A stretch of 64,000 bases of DNA from contig JAFDZT010000002.1 of the NCBI GenBank assembly GCA_018266735.1, positions 608,439 to 672,438 on the forward strand, written 5' to 3'. Below are positions 14,977 through 24,109 of this stretch, piece by piece. Position 1 is the first letter of the stretch; each line of letters starts with the position of its first letter. This stretch comes from Bacteroidota bacterium (GTDB taxonomy: Bacteria > Bacteroidota > Ignavibacteria > Kapaibacteriales > Kapaibacteriaceae). A program made the position numbers and the translations under genes. Under the pieces are notes generated by a model. That model was not told where the DNA came from and ran no database searches. It was given only the letters and a program-made list of their open reading frames with translations.

Positions 14977-17963
14977 CCTTCGATGCGCATGCATCGGCCC
15001 GAGCGCTCATGGTGCAGTGTCTCACCGAGGCGGTGGAGCGAAGCGGACTGAGCATGACCATCGACGAGCCATCTACGCTTGACGGAACGTTCATTCGGTT
15101 ACGTCACGCCGATGCAAGCATTCACACCTTGTTCGAAGTGGTCGCACCACACCACCATGCGTACGACGATGTGCTGCGCGAGAAGGCACGCTCGGTGGCC
15201 ACGCGCATGCAGGCACCACGCTTTGCCGTGTGCGACCTCCGTCAGTGCGTGGTCTACCGTACCGAGGCTGTGGTCAAGCGCTTGTATGACGAAGAACAGA
15301 TCGAGGCGGCCTTTCCCTTGTGTTCCGTGTTCTCCGTTGCCGAGGCGCAAACACCGCAACACCGACAGCGCATCGTGGATGTGCTGCGTGCCTATCTGAC
15401 GCAAGCACCACCACCGCCGCTCACGGCCGATGAACTGTTGGCCTTGCGCTTAGAGTGGACCACCTCAGATCTCATTGCCTGTACCCATGGCACCACGGAA
15501 CAGCGTACATCGGTGGTACGCCTCGTCACATCGGTACTTGCGTATGACCTCTTGCAATTCCGACACGAGGAAACGCTCGATCGACTCACGTTGCCGTACG
15601 GACTTCGAAGTCCGCGTCTCCTACTCGACATCGTCGGTGCCTTCCTGCGTGATGCGCGCGACAAAGGCCATCGCATGTTCCCGTCGCGCGTGTCCGACGT
15701 CCACGTCCTCCATGCTCGCGACGAGTTCTTCCGCGCATCGCTTGCAGATCTCGTGGCCTTCCTGCAACGCATGGACCTCGTGCGAATTCCCACCGTTGGC
15801 ATGCATCGCGCCATCGATCGGTATCTGACGTGGAGCTCCAGCATCAAGGAACATCCGACACCGATCCTCGATGTGGTGGACCTTGCCTTGCGCATGACCT
15901 CGCGTACGGGACCGGTACGCTTCCTCGAACTCGGCACCACCACCGGCCTTGCCGCCCTTCGCATGCTTCATCATGCCGATGCTCTCGGTCTCGACGAGCC
16001 CACCGTGCGCGTCTATGCGCCCACCGCTGACGATGCACGTATGGTGCAGTTACGCACAACCGGACGTCTTGATGAACGGTCACCCGTGACCTTCATCGAA
16101 CAGCATGAACGTGTGGACCGTCCATGGACCACCGTCAGCATCTCCGGATACGACGTCACCGAACGCCATCGCCTTCGCCTCCTGCTCGAGCGACTCCCGC
16201 TCGTCGACGATGGGATGGTCATCCTCTATCTTCCGTCCACAGCATTGCACGAGCAGCGCTATGCCGGCGTACGCAACGCCATCATGGCACGCTTCGATAT
16301 CGAGTGGATCCTCGTCAGCGATGTGCAACCACTCTCCGAACCCGATGTGGCCCTGTGTGTGATCGTGGCACGGATGCGAGGCGGCGAGGAGCACACATCA
16401 TCGGCACCCGCAAAGCTCGTGTACGTGCGCGCACCGTTCGCCAACTTCTTCCTGCCTTGTGAATCGCCGCGCGAGCGCGACGCCAAACGTCTTGCATCCA
16501 TCGATGCATTCCTGCGCTATCTCTCTGCATCGGAACGCGGGAAGAACAACAACGAAGCCGTCGTTCATGTGGTGGCGCAGACCACGTTGCGCACGCTTGC
16601 CGATACGCCGCACGGAACGTGGTCGGACCTTTTGATCCCAGCCGATGTACTCTCGCGCATCTTGCTCAAGGCGGAAGGGAAACTCCGTCCGCTGCGCGAC
16701 GTGGCCACGGTGGCCAGCGGATTGCGCACCGGTGCCCATGAGTTCTTTGTGCCCGACGTGGAGCAGATCGCCCACGAGGGCATTGAGCCGGAGTATTGGC
16801 AGCGCACGTTGATGTCGGGGGCCACCGTCGACAACACGGTGATCGTTGCGGCCGACGAGTTCGACTCCATTGCAACCACTCCGTCCACGTCGCACCGCCT
16901 CTTGTTGGTGCATGGCTCGCAACGCGAGATGCAGGGAACGAACATGTTCACGCGCATTCAGGCGGCAGAGCGCGACGGACTGCATACGCGGGCAACACTA
17001 CGCGGTCGCGATCGATGGTACGATCTTGGCGATGTGCGTGTGCCGGATATCATCTTCCCACGTCGACACGACGGACGCTGGCTGGCCCATCGCAACACGT
17101 CGCATGCTTTCATCACGGACAGTTGTGTGGGCGTGCATCTGCACGACACGTCGCATGCCGACGCTGTGGCACTGTGGATGAATTCAACGGTGGGACTGTT
17201 CTTTGCAGAGCTCTTTCGACGTACGCATACCGACATCGACATCACCGTCACCGAACTCTCGCTCTTCCCTGTTCCATCGCAGCAGATCCTGCGCGACACG
17301 CAGCCACGGCAGCATCGCGAATTCCAGTCACGTCCAATGACACCGCTCACCGACGAGCTCGGGACAACGGTTGCCGAGTGTGCACGCCCTGATCTTGTGC
17401 GCAAGGACCGACGTCGGCTCGATGCGTACTACATGGACTCCGTGTTGGCGCTCTCACCGGAAGAACAGCGCTGGATGTATCGATGCGTGATGATGTGGTG
17501 GACTGAACCAACGTCGAACCTCCGTCATCTCACCGCCGCCATCATCTACGATCTCGAGGTCCGTCACAAGCTCCGTCCGCTCTCCTCGTGGTACACGCAA
17601 GAGATCGAGCAACTGCCAACGGATGCAACGCGCACCATCATCGTGCCGGATCACACCCAGGCAGAGGTCACGAGCACCATGTTCTCGCATGCCGTGCGAT
17701 TGCTCCGCGGCAGTCGCACCGAAGAGATCATCGACTGTTCATCCAAAGCAGAGGCAGAGATCATTGCCGTTCTTTGTTCGCTGGGCAAGGCCACCATCGA
17801 GATCCCGAAGGACGAGATCATCATCGACATGCTCCTGCCACAGCTCCACCAGTTCCAGCGATCCCTGGAATCGGCTCTGGATGCGGCCTGCACGGTCCTG
17901 CCCGACGAAGAGATCCGCGAGCTCGTCAAACGCTCCGTGCGTGCACGCATGACGGCGTTGTAG
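14973..17963 (+). CDS. Degenerate N6-adenine DNA methyltransferase-like protein
   Basis: 996 residues from the ATG at 14973, which overlaps the glmM stop. The middle (about 300-530) has the N6-methylase fold order: RFLELGTTTGLAALRML at the place of motif I (normally DPACGSG), VSISGYD at the place of the catalytic NPPY, then GMVILYLPSTALHEQRYAGVRNAI and ALCVIVAR as in TaqI-like enzymes. About residues 565-780 resemble a target-recognition domain (VASGLRTGAHEFFVP, PEYWQRTLMSGA). Key SAM and catalytic residues are missing, so methylation is unlikely. Base composition matches the flanking core genes, not the following island. A structural, sensing or DNA-binding role is inference. Confidence 0.65.
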   Translation: MTFDAHASARALMVQCLTEAVERSGLSMTIDEPSTLDGTFIRLRHADASIHTLFEVVAPHHHAYDDVLREKARSVATRMQAPRFAVCDLRQCVVYRTEAVVKRLYDEEQIEAAFPLCSVFSVAEAQTPQHRQRIVDVLRAYLTQAPPPPLTADELLALRLEWTTSDLIACTHGTTEQRTSVVRLVTSVLAYDLLQFRHEETLDRLTLPYGLRSPRLLLDIVGAFLRDARDKGHRMFPSRVSDVHVLHARDEFFRASLADLVAFLQRMDLVRIPTVGMHRAIDRYLTWSSSIKEHPTPILDVVDLALRMTSRTGPVRFLELGTTTGLAALRMLHHADALGLDEPTVRVYAPTADDARMVQLRTTGRLDERSPVTFIEQHERVDRPWTTVSISGYDVTERHRLRLLLERLPLVDDGMVILYLPSTALHEQRYAGVRNAIMARFDIEWILVSDVQPLSEPDVALCVIVARMRGGEEHTSSAPAKLVYVRAPFANFFLPCESPRERDAKRLASIDAFLRYLSASERGKNNNEAVVHVVAQTTLRTLADTPHGTWSDLLIPADVLSRILLKAEGKLRPLRDVATVASGLRTGAHEFFVPDVEQIAHEGIEPEYWQRTLMSGATVDNTVIVAADEFDSIATTPSTSHRLLLVHGSQREMQGTNMFTRIQAAERDGLHTRATLRGRDRWYDLGDVRVPDIIFPRRHDGRWLAHRNTSHAFITDSCVGVHLHDTSHADAVALWMNSTVGLFFAELFRRTHTDIDITVTELSLFPVPSQQILRDTQPRQHREFQSRPMTPLTDELGTTVAECARPDLVRKDRRRLDAYYMDSVLALSPEEQRWMYRCVMMWWTEPTSNLRHLTAAIIYDLEVRHKLRPLSSWYTQEIEQLPTDATRTIIVPDHTQAEVTSTMFSHAVRLLRGSRTEEIIDCSSKAEAEIIAVLCSLGKATIEIPKDEIIIDMLLPQLHQFQRSLESALDAACTVLPDEEIRELVKRSVRARMTAL

Positions 17964-18044
17964 TTACAGGCCTTTGGTTTTCACCTATTTTATGGGTTCA
18001 CCGTCGTCGTTCGAATCGTCAAACAGAATGAGAACAGAATTGGC
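17964..18044. promoter_or_regulatory. Upstream region of the restriction-modification island
   Basis: This 81-base AT-richer gap contains TATTTTAT and a duplicated TCACC element (GGTTTTCACC and GGGTTCACC). A promoter for the island probably lies here, but no exact box can be fixed and no strong Shine-Dalgarno precedes the ATG at 18045. Confidence 0.35.
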
Positions 18045-21000
18045 ATGACAGAGATCCAAACATTCATATCAAGATGGAAGACAGCGTCGGGCACCGAACG
18101 GGCGAATTATCAGATGTTCTTGACTGAGCTTGCTGACTTGCTGGGTGTAGACAAACCAGAACCTGCGACCAGTGATACCTCCGAGAATGCCTATGTATTC
18201 GAGCGCTTGGTGACCATGTACTCTGGGTCCGGCAGCCACTCTCATGGTTTTATCGACTTCTACCGACGCGGCTCGTTTGTTTGTGAAGCGAAGAAGATCA
18301 GAGCATCGGAAGATGGGTCGAAATTCAGCGATGCCATGCTTCGCGCCAGAAGTCAGGCCGAGCTCTATGCCAGGTCGCTTCCGGCTCTTGAAGGAAGACC
18401 ACCGTTCTTGCTAGTCGTCGACGTAGGGAACGTGATCGAGATCTTTAGTGAGTTTACGAGAACGGGCGCCACCTATGTTCCGTTCCCCGACACACTTTCG
18501 CATCGCATTCGACTTGAAGATCTTCAGAAGCCGGACGTACAAGAACTCCTACGAGCGATCTGGAATGATCCGGATAGCCTTGACCCATCGCGGCGTTCTG
18601 CACGAGTTACGAAGGAGATCGCTCTCACTCTTGCCTCACTCGCCCGTTCCTTTGAACTCGATGGACACGAGCCGGGGTCCGTTGCTCGATTTCTTACACG
18701 CTGTCTGTTCACATTTTTTGTGGAGGACATCGGGCTGTTTCCGAAACGTGCGTTTACGACGTTACTCGAACAGATGCGCGAACGCCCTCAACAGCTGGCG
18801 TCGATGATCGGCGAGATTTGGACCGTCATGGATGAGGGTGGTTTCAGCACATCTATCAGAGAAGATGTTCGCAGATTCAATGGTAGGCTGTTCAAGGAGC
18901 GCGACGTTCTTACACTTACAACACCCATCATCGACAAGTTGATCGAGGCTGGCAACCGCGATTGGCGCGACGTTGAGCCTGCCATCTTCGGAACCTTGTT
19001 GGAACGCGCCTTGGATCCTGTGGAGCGACACAATCTCGGAGCGCATTTTACGCCACGCGCCTACGTTGAACGACTTGTTCAGCCCACTGTCATTGGTCCG
19101 CTGCGGTCCGAATGGGATCTTGCACGAACGGCGGCTCTAACAGCCCTTGCCGAAGGAGATCGCGCAGAAGCGTTACGACACGTCCGCTTGTTCCACCATC
19201 GGTTATGTTCTCTTCGCATTCTTGACCCAGCCTGTGGTTCCGGCAACTTTTTATACGTGACCCTCGAGCACCTCAAAAGACTCGAGGGAGAAGTCTTGCT
19301 CTTCCTAGAGGACCTTGGAGAGCAGCGGGCGAGGTTTGATCTCGCCGGTGTAACGGTTGACCCGCACCAGTTTCTTGGCATCGAAGTAAATCCAAGGGCG
19401 GCCGCTATGGCGGACCTCGTTCTATGGATCGGCTATCTTCAGTGGCATGTGCGCACACATGGAGACGTTCGACCCATAGAGCCGATCATCAAGGATTTCG
19501 GGAACATCACTTGCATGGACGCCGTGCTCGGATGGGACAATCGTATTCCAGCAATGCGAAGTGACGGAACTGCCGAGACTCGTTGGGATGGTAGGACGTT
19601 TGTCGAGCATCCGGTAACAGGCAAGCTCGTCCCAGACGAGAATGCCCGAGTGCAGATCTACAGTTATGTTCGACCAAGACAATCCACATGGCCTAGCGCA
19701 GACATAGTCATTGGCAATCCGCCATTCATAGGCGCCAAGTGGATTAAAGAATCGCTCGGTGACGGTTACGCTTTAGCGCTACGATCAGTGTATCAAAACG
19801 TTCCGGAATCGGCTGACTATGTTATGTATTGGTGGGATAAGGCTGCTGAACTCCTTCGTAATGATGAGATTGAACGCTTTGGCTTCATTACAACGAATAG
19901 CATTAAACAAGTCTTCAATCGACGCGTCATAGCACATCACGTTGCGTCCGATCCACCGGTGTCCATTTGTTATGCCATTCCCGACCACCCTTGGGTTGAC
20001 GCTGCACAAGGTGCAGCGGTGAGGATTGCCATGACAGTTGCTGAAGCGGGATTCAAATCAGGCATTCTTGAAATCGTTGTTCAAGAAGAACCTAATGAAG
20101 ATGGTTCATCTAGTACGATTCTTCATAGATCTTCAGGTATGATCCATGTGGATCTTCGCATAGGCGCTGATCTAAATGCAGCGCACGAGCTACGATCAAA
20201 CCTTGATGTTAGTAATCGCGGTGTACAATTGTTCGGTGCAGGATTCATCGTTACTCGATTGCAGGCAGCCGAGTTAGGCCTTGGCAGAGTTCAGGGTTTG
20301 GAGAATCATATACGAGAGTACCGTAATGGAAAGGATGTTACTGCTCGACCGCGAGATGTTCTCGTCATTGATCTTTTTGGCCTGTCTGAAGACGAAGCAC
20401 GAATCAAGTTCCCCGAAGTCTATCAATGGGTGCTTCAGCGGGTGAAACCCGAGCGAGACCAGAACAACCGCGATTCTCGGAAGCGTAACTGGTGGCTGTT
20501 TGGTGAAACGAATCCAAAGCTCCGTCGGCAGTTGTCAGGTCTTGAGCAGTTTGTATCGACAGCTGCAACTGCGAAGCATCGTGTTTTTCAATTGATGGCA
20601 GATACAATTTTGCCCGATGACTCCTTGATCAATATTGCCTCGAGCGATTCATGGGTGCTAGGCGCACTTATGTCGAGGATCCATTGTCTGTGGGCTCTTT
20701 CCATTGGTTCCGATCTTGGGGGCAACACACCACGCTACATCAAATCCCTCTGCTTTGAGAAGTTCCCTTTTCCACTTCAACGGGGTCAACCTGACGAGGC
20801 GATAGAGTTGTATGCACAGCGCATTGACACGCATATAAAGCGTCAATTGGAACTCCACCCCACACTCACGATTACCGACATCTACAACGTCGTCGAGGCA
20901 TGCAGGTCCTGCACTGCGTTAACAGCGAAGGAACGGATCATCCACGAACATGGACTTGTTGACATCCTTCGTGAGTATCATGATGAACTAGACAGGCTTG

Positions 21001-21452
21001 TTTTCGACGCCTATGGGTGGGACGATCTCGCCGCACGTCTCGTTGGAAAGCCTGGAGCAACCTGCACGAGCGACTTTAAGTCCGCAGAGCAGATAGACGC
21101 GGAGAATGAGTTACTACAGCGTCTTGTAGACCTGAACCACCAGCGCTTTCAAGAAGAACAGAACGGAGTTGTGCACTGGCTTCGACCAGAGTTCCAGCGG
21201 AAGGCAAAGGACGCACCGACACAGGCATCAATGGGAATCACACACGCTTCAGGCAAGAAACTTGAGAGCCAAGCAACATTGGAGCGGCTCCCTTGGCCCA
21301 CGGACCTTGTGGAGCAGGTCCAAGCCATCTCAAGGTTACTCGACCGGTTTGGAAGTGATGTCACGGTTGACACTGTTTCTTCACAGTTCAAGAGAGCACG
21401 CAAAAACCGCGTCTCGCAGATCATCGACACACTCCGGATGCTCGGAAGATGA
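18045..21452 (+). CDS. MmeI-like type IIL restriction-modification enzyme
   Basis: The 1135-residue single-chain enzyme combines endonuclease and adenine methylase. Near the N terminus D71-x9-E81-A-K83 is the PD-ExK nuclease signature at almost the same positions reported for MmeI. A helical spacer follows; then methylase motif I LDPACGSGNF (D394) and catalytic IVIGNPPF (N558). The target-recognition region begins near residue 680, and a C-terminal helical domain completes the family layout. All catalytic motifs look intact. The methylase of class 1 DISARM is related, but no DISARM helicase or PLD gene is present. GC is visibly lower than in neighbours, suggesting transfer. The stop overlaps the kinase gene start. 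Confidence 0.9.
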   Translation: MTEIQTFISRWKTASGTERANYQMFLTELADLLGVDKPEPATSDTSENAYVFERLVTMYSGSGSHSHGFIDFYRRGSFVCEAKKIRASEDGSKFSDAMLRARSQAELYARSLPALEGRPPFLLVVDVGNVIEIFSEFTRTGATYVPFPDTLSHRIRLEDLQKPDVQELLRAIWNDPDSLDPSRRSARVTKEIALTLASLARSFELDGHEPGSVARFLTRCLFTFFVEDIGLFPKRAFTTLLEQMRERPQQLASMIGEIWTVMDEGGFSTSIREDVRRFNGRLFKERDVLTLTTPIIDKLIEAGNRDWRDVEPAIFGTLLERALDPVERHNLGAHFTPRAYVERLVQPTVIGPLRSEWDLARTAALTALAEGDRAEALRHVRLFHHRLCSLRILDPACGSGNFLYVTLEHLKRLEGEVLLFLEDLGEQRARFDLAGVTVDPHQFLGIEVNPRAAAMADLVLWIGYLQWHVRTHGDVRPIEPIIKDFGNITCMDAVLGWDNRIPAMRSDGTAETRWDGRTFVEHPVTGKLVPDENARVQIYSYVRPRQSTWPSADIVIGNPPFIGAKWIKESLGDGYALALRSVYQNVPESADYVMYWWDKAAELLRNDEIERFGFITTNSIKQVFNRRVIAHHVASDPPVSICYAIPDHPWVDAAQGAAVRIAMTVAEAGFKSGILEIVVQEEPNEDGSSSTILHRSSGMIHVDLRIGADLNAAHELRSNLDVSNRGVQLFGAGFIVTRLQAAELGLGRVQGLENHIREYRNGKDVTARPRDVLVIDLFGLSEDEARIKFPEVYQWVLQRVKPERDQNNRDSRKRNWWLFGETNPKLRRQLSGLEQFVSTAATAKHRVFQLMADTILPDDSLINIASSDSWVLGALMSRIHCLWALSIGSDLGGNTPRYIKSLCFEKFPFPLQRGQPDEAIELYAQRIDTHIKRQLELHPTLTITDIYNVVEACRSCTALTAKERIIHEHGLVDILREYHDELDRLVFDAYGWDDLAARLVGKPGATCTSDFKSAEQIDAENELLQRLVDLNHQRFQEEQNGVVHWLRPEFQRKAKDAPTQASMGITHASGKKLESQATLERLPWPTDLVEQVQAISRLLDRFGSDVTVDTVSSQFKRARKNRVSQIIDTLRMLGR

Positions 21453-22501
21453 AGCACCGAGCAGACAGACGTATCCGGCATGTTGCACTAACTGTACTTG
21501 CAGATGTAAATATTCCGCTTGCGAAGTTCCCAGTTGTCAAGAACCGACACTATGTGGCATTTGGGCCAGAAGTAACCGGAAAAGCCCCAAAACAGATTGT
21601 GAAGATCTATGTTGAGTCGGTCCGTCAATTCTTACCTGAGGTAATAGTCAGTTCTAGCAAGCAACGCTGGATTCCGTTCATAGCAAAAACTGGAGAGCGC
21701 TTCTATCCGATTGAATCAATTACGGAACACCTCTTTACACGAATTGGACAGACACTTGGATTAGAGATGGCAGAAACAGCCTTGGCGGTGCTCCGCGGAC
21801 AGTTACGGTTGATTTCTCGCATCTTTGTGCCCCCTGCGTTTGCGCCAAATCGCAAGCAACAGCTTATGCATGGAGCAGAGGTTCTTACGGCATATCTCGA
21901 TGGGGATCGTCCGTTTGTGGAAACGATCACAAAACACAACAAGAAGCAAGCCTCATCTGTTATCTACATAGATGACATTTTCAATGCCATCTCTCATGTG
22001 TTTCCGCATCACGCATCAGAGCTCATTCGGGAGCTCAGTAAAGTTCTTCTCTTTGATGCATGGACAGGTTGCTTAGACAGACATCTGTACAACTGGGGTG
22101 TTGTGCGTGGGATTGACGATGCAATGGCTCCACGATTTGCACCCATTTATGACACAGCTCGCGGGTTGTTTTGGCGACATAAAGATGGAGACCTACTGCG
22201 AAAGTTTGTCGGCGAGAACGGACGATTGAGACGCGAGAAGTACATACGTGAAGCAAAACCTGAGTTGGGTGTACCAGGCTCCGAAGTAAACTGTAGTCAC
22301 ATAGAAATGTTCAGCTACTTGATGAGGAATTGCGATAACGAAACGCGAAGATGGGCTTCAACAACATTCTCGGACCAAAACCGTACTTTTGTTTGTGAGA
22401 TGATAGAACGTGAGTTTGGCAGGACTCTCAGTCCGGTAAGGATTCAGGCAATTGTCGAGCTTCTTCACGATCGTCATTCACTCCTTTCTCAATTTTATTA
22501 G
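21449..22501 (+). CDS. HipA-like kinase, lacking the HipA N-terminal subdomain
   Basis: The 350-residue protein resembles the kinase part of HipA/HipT. The catalytic loop is LD210-R-H212-L-Y-N215-WGVV and the metal-binding aspartate is D235 in FAPIYDTARG. An upstream SSSKQRWIPFIAK segment may be the nucleotide loop, and RLISRIFV corresponds to the region after the hinge. HipA-type kinases phosphorylate tRNA synthetases or other proteins and act as toxins. The start is coupled to the MmeI-like gene by an ATGA overlap, and a small protein like the detached HipA N-subdomain follows. No HipB-like repressor is seen. The function in this operon is inferred. Confidence 0.7.
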   Translation: MKHRADRRIRHVALTVLADVNIPLAKFPVVKNRHYVAFGPEVTGKAPKQIVKIYVESVRQFLPEVIVSSSKQRWIPFIAKTGERFYPIESITEHLFTRIGQTLGLEMAETALAVLRGQLRLISRIFVPPAFAPNRKQQLMHGAEVLTAYLDGDRPFVETITKHNKKQASSVIYIDDIFNAISHVFPHHASELIRELSKVLLFDAWTGCLDRHLYNWGVVRGIDDAMAPRFAPIYDTARGLFWRHKDGDLLRKFVGENGRLRREKYIREAKPELGVPGSEVNCSHIEMFSYLMRNCDNETRRWASTTFSDQNRTFVCEMIEREFGRTLSPVRIQAIVELLHDRHSLLSQFY

Positions 22502-22510
22502 GAGTCCACC

Positions 22511-22906
22511 GTGATACGTGCACTTCTTCAACGGTTGAAGCAGGATGTTGGTCTGGAGAATGTTGAAGATTCAACATCTGTTGTTGACGAGCACTTGATA
22601 CTCACACACGGCAAACTTGAAGTTGCCCGTGTAGGCTTCGATGGGAAGACATGGACATTTGAGTATACGGATGCTTTTCGCGCGCAATCCACCATTACTC
22701 CACTTCCTGATTTTCCCGACGTACACCACAAGTATTCTTCTGAAGATGCTTGGGCTTTTCTCTTGTCCAGATTGCCCTCGCCATCTCGTTCAGATATTCG
22801 CCAGATCCTTCAAAAGGAGAATATCTCTCCAACTGATATCGTTGCTTTATTGCGACGGTTCGGCGAGAAGTCCGTTAGCAGTCCATTCGACCTAAAAGCA
22901 GCCTAG
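22511..22906 (+). CDS. Small protein resembling the HipA N-terminal subdomain (HipS-like)
   Basis: 131 residues from a GTG start with a good GGAG at 22501-22504. The segment WTFEYTDAF, then ITPLPDFPD, then AWAFLLSRLPSPSRSDIRQIL and IVALLRRFGEKSVSSPFDL follows the order seen in the HipA N-terminal (Couple_hipA) subdomain: a beta strand with an aromatic pair, a short proline segment, an FF-x-RLP helix and a d-lL-rfG helix. In the known HipBST systems this subdomain is a separate antitoxin, HipS. Here the gene follows the kinase rather than preceding it. The similarity is by eye and needs a profile search; the antitoxin role is inference. Confidence 0.55.
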   Translation: MIRALLQRLKQDVGLENVEDSTSVVDEHLILTHGKLEVARVGFDGKTWTFEYTDAFRAQSTITPLPDFPDVHHKYSSEDAWAFLLSRLPSPSRSDIRQILQKENISPTDIVALLRRFGEKSVSSPFDLKAA

Positions 22907-22917
22907 GTAGCACAGCG

Positions 22918-22946
22918 AAAGCCCGAGAGATCTCGGGCTTTTTTTT
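22918..22946 (+). terminator. Rho-independent terminator of the island
   Basis: AAAGCCCGAGA pairs with TCTCGGGCTTT around a very short loop and is followed by a run of T residues. It closes the restriction-kinase operon. Confidence 0.9.
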
Positions 22947-22984
22947 GCCTGTCACAGTTCCCTGCTTGCACGTCCCCTTCTGCC

Positions 22985-24055
22985 ATGCATACCTCATGGC
23001 CCCTTCTCGACATTGTTGCACTCTCCTACGTCCGCTCCTGTTCGGCCGCACAGGTGGTGCTCTATGCAGCAACGCATTCCGATCTTGAATCCGCGCTCGA
23101 CGAAGTGCACGATCTCTTCGACAGCAACGATGCACGCTCAGCGTCGACCCTGCGTGCACAAGCAGCCGCATTACTCGAGCAATGTGCGCGATGCGGAACG
23201 CGTATCCTGACGCCGTTCGACGTCGACTTTCCCAGCGGACTCCGCACGGCGCTTCCCATGCCGGCCTTGCTCTTCGTGCGTGGCACGTTGCGCACCGCTC
23301 CATGCATTGGCGTGGTGGGCACACGACGGAGCACCGACGGATACGGTCGCCCAGTGACCGAGTCCTTCGTACGCACATGGGCCGAAGTAGGCGTGACCAT
23401 TGTGAGCGGCCTTGCCACGGGCATCGATACGTTCGCACATACGGCCACGCTGGATGCGGGGGGACATACCATTGCCGTGGTCGCCTGTGGCGTCGACCGC
23501 GTCACTCCCTCGTCAGCACTGTGGCTTGCCGAGCGCATCCTCGATCATGGCGGCGCTGTTGTTAGCGAGTATCGATGCGGCCTGAAGGCCATGCCCGGCT
23601 ACTTCCCCGTGCGCAATCGTGTGATCACGGCACTGAGCGATGCCGTTGTCGTTGTGGAAAGCACGGAGAAAGGCGGTTCGATGATCTCTGCCGAGTTCGC
23701 ACGGAAGCAGGGACGTCCGTTGTATGCCGTGCCCGGACCCGTCACGTCGACGCGAAGTGCCGGACCCAATGCGCTTCTCCGAACAGGACATGCCATCTGT
23801 CTGCAAACCGCCGAGCAGCTCCTGGACGATCTCGGTCTGCGCCGTCAAGCCATGCTTCCCTTCGCCCCTCCCGTGACCTATACGCCCGTCGAGCTCGACG
23901 TCATGCGTGTTTGCGCCATCGGTCCGCGCACGGCCGATGCGATCGCAACGGCCACCGGACTGGCCCATGGCGACGTGCTTGCGGCGCTGTTGGGACTTGA
24001 GTTTCGCGGACTCGTGCGCCGTCTGCCGGGTCAGCACTACGAGGCCACCACCTGA
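22985..24055 (+). CDS. dprA: DNA processing protein DprA
   Basis: The 356-residue protein binds incoming single-stranded DNA and loads RecA during transformation. A helical N-terminal region is followed by the Rossmann-like DprA core: FRGTL-like LFVRGTLR, GVVGTRRSTDGYG, TIVSGLATGIDTFAH, VACGVDRVTP and FPVRNRVITALSDAVVVVE, then GGSMISAEFARKQGR. A winged-helix C terminus (residues about 300-356) is present. No Shine-Dalgarno is visible before the ATG. The gene begins a few dozen bases after the island terminator, marking the return to core GC content. With comF it points to natural competence. Confidence 0.93.
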   Translation: MHTSWPLLDIVALSYVRSCSAAQVVLYAATHSDLESALDEVHDLFDSNDARSASTLRAQAAALLEQCARCGTRILTPFDVDFPSGLRTALPMPALLFVRGTLRTAPCIGVVGTRRSTDGYGRPVTESFVRTWAEVGVTIVSGLATGIDTFAHTATLDAGGHTIAVVACGVDRVTPSSALWLAERILDHGGAVVSEYRCGLKAMPGYFPVRNRVITALSDAVVVVESTEKGGSMISAEFARKQGRPLYAVPGPVTSTRSAGPNALLRTGHAICLQTAEQLLDDLGLRRQAMLPFAPPVTYTPVELDVMRVCAIGPRTADAIATATGLAHGDVLAALLGLEFRGLVRRLPGQHYEATT

Positions 24056-24097
24056 TCGCTCCGACGCACGCATACCATGCACCACAGTCGACGTCCG

Positions 24098-24105
24098 TAT
24101 ATTCA
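24098..24105 (+). promoter_or_regulatory. -7-like box TATATTCA of fni
   Basis: TATATTCA is followed by TGGC and the ATG at 24110, which also matches the start expected from homologues. Confidence 0.45.
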
Positions 24106-24109
24106 TGGC

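Noticed and set aside
18045..22906. DISARM or BREX system
   Set aside because: Only the MmeI-like methylase-nuclease is shared; no helicase, PLD, PglZ or BrxC-like gene is present.
17964..22985. Border repeats of the restriction island
   Set aside because: Only ACAGGC and GCCTGT (six bases, inverted) were found at the two ends, too short to be meaningful.
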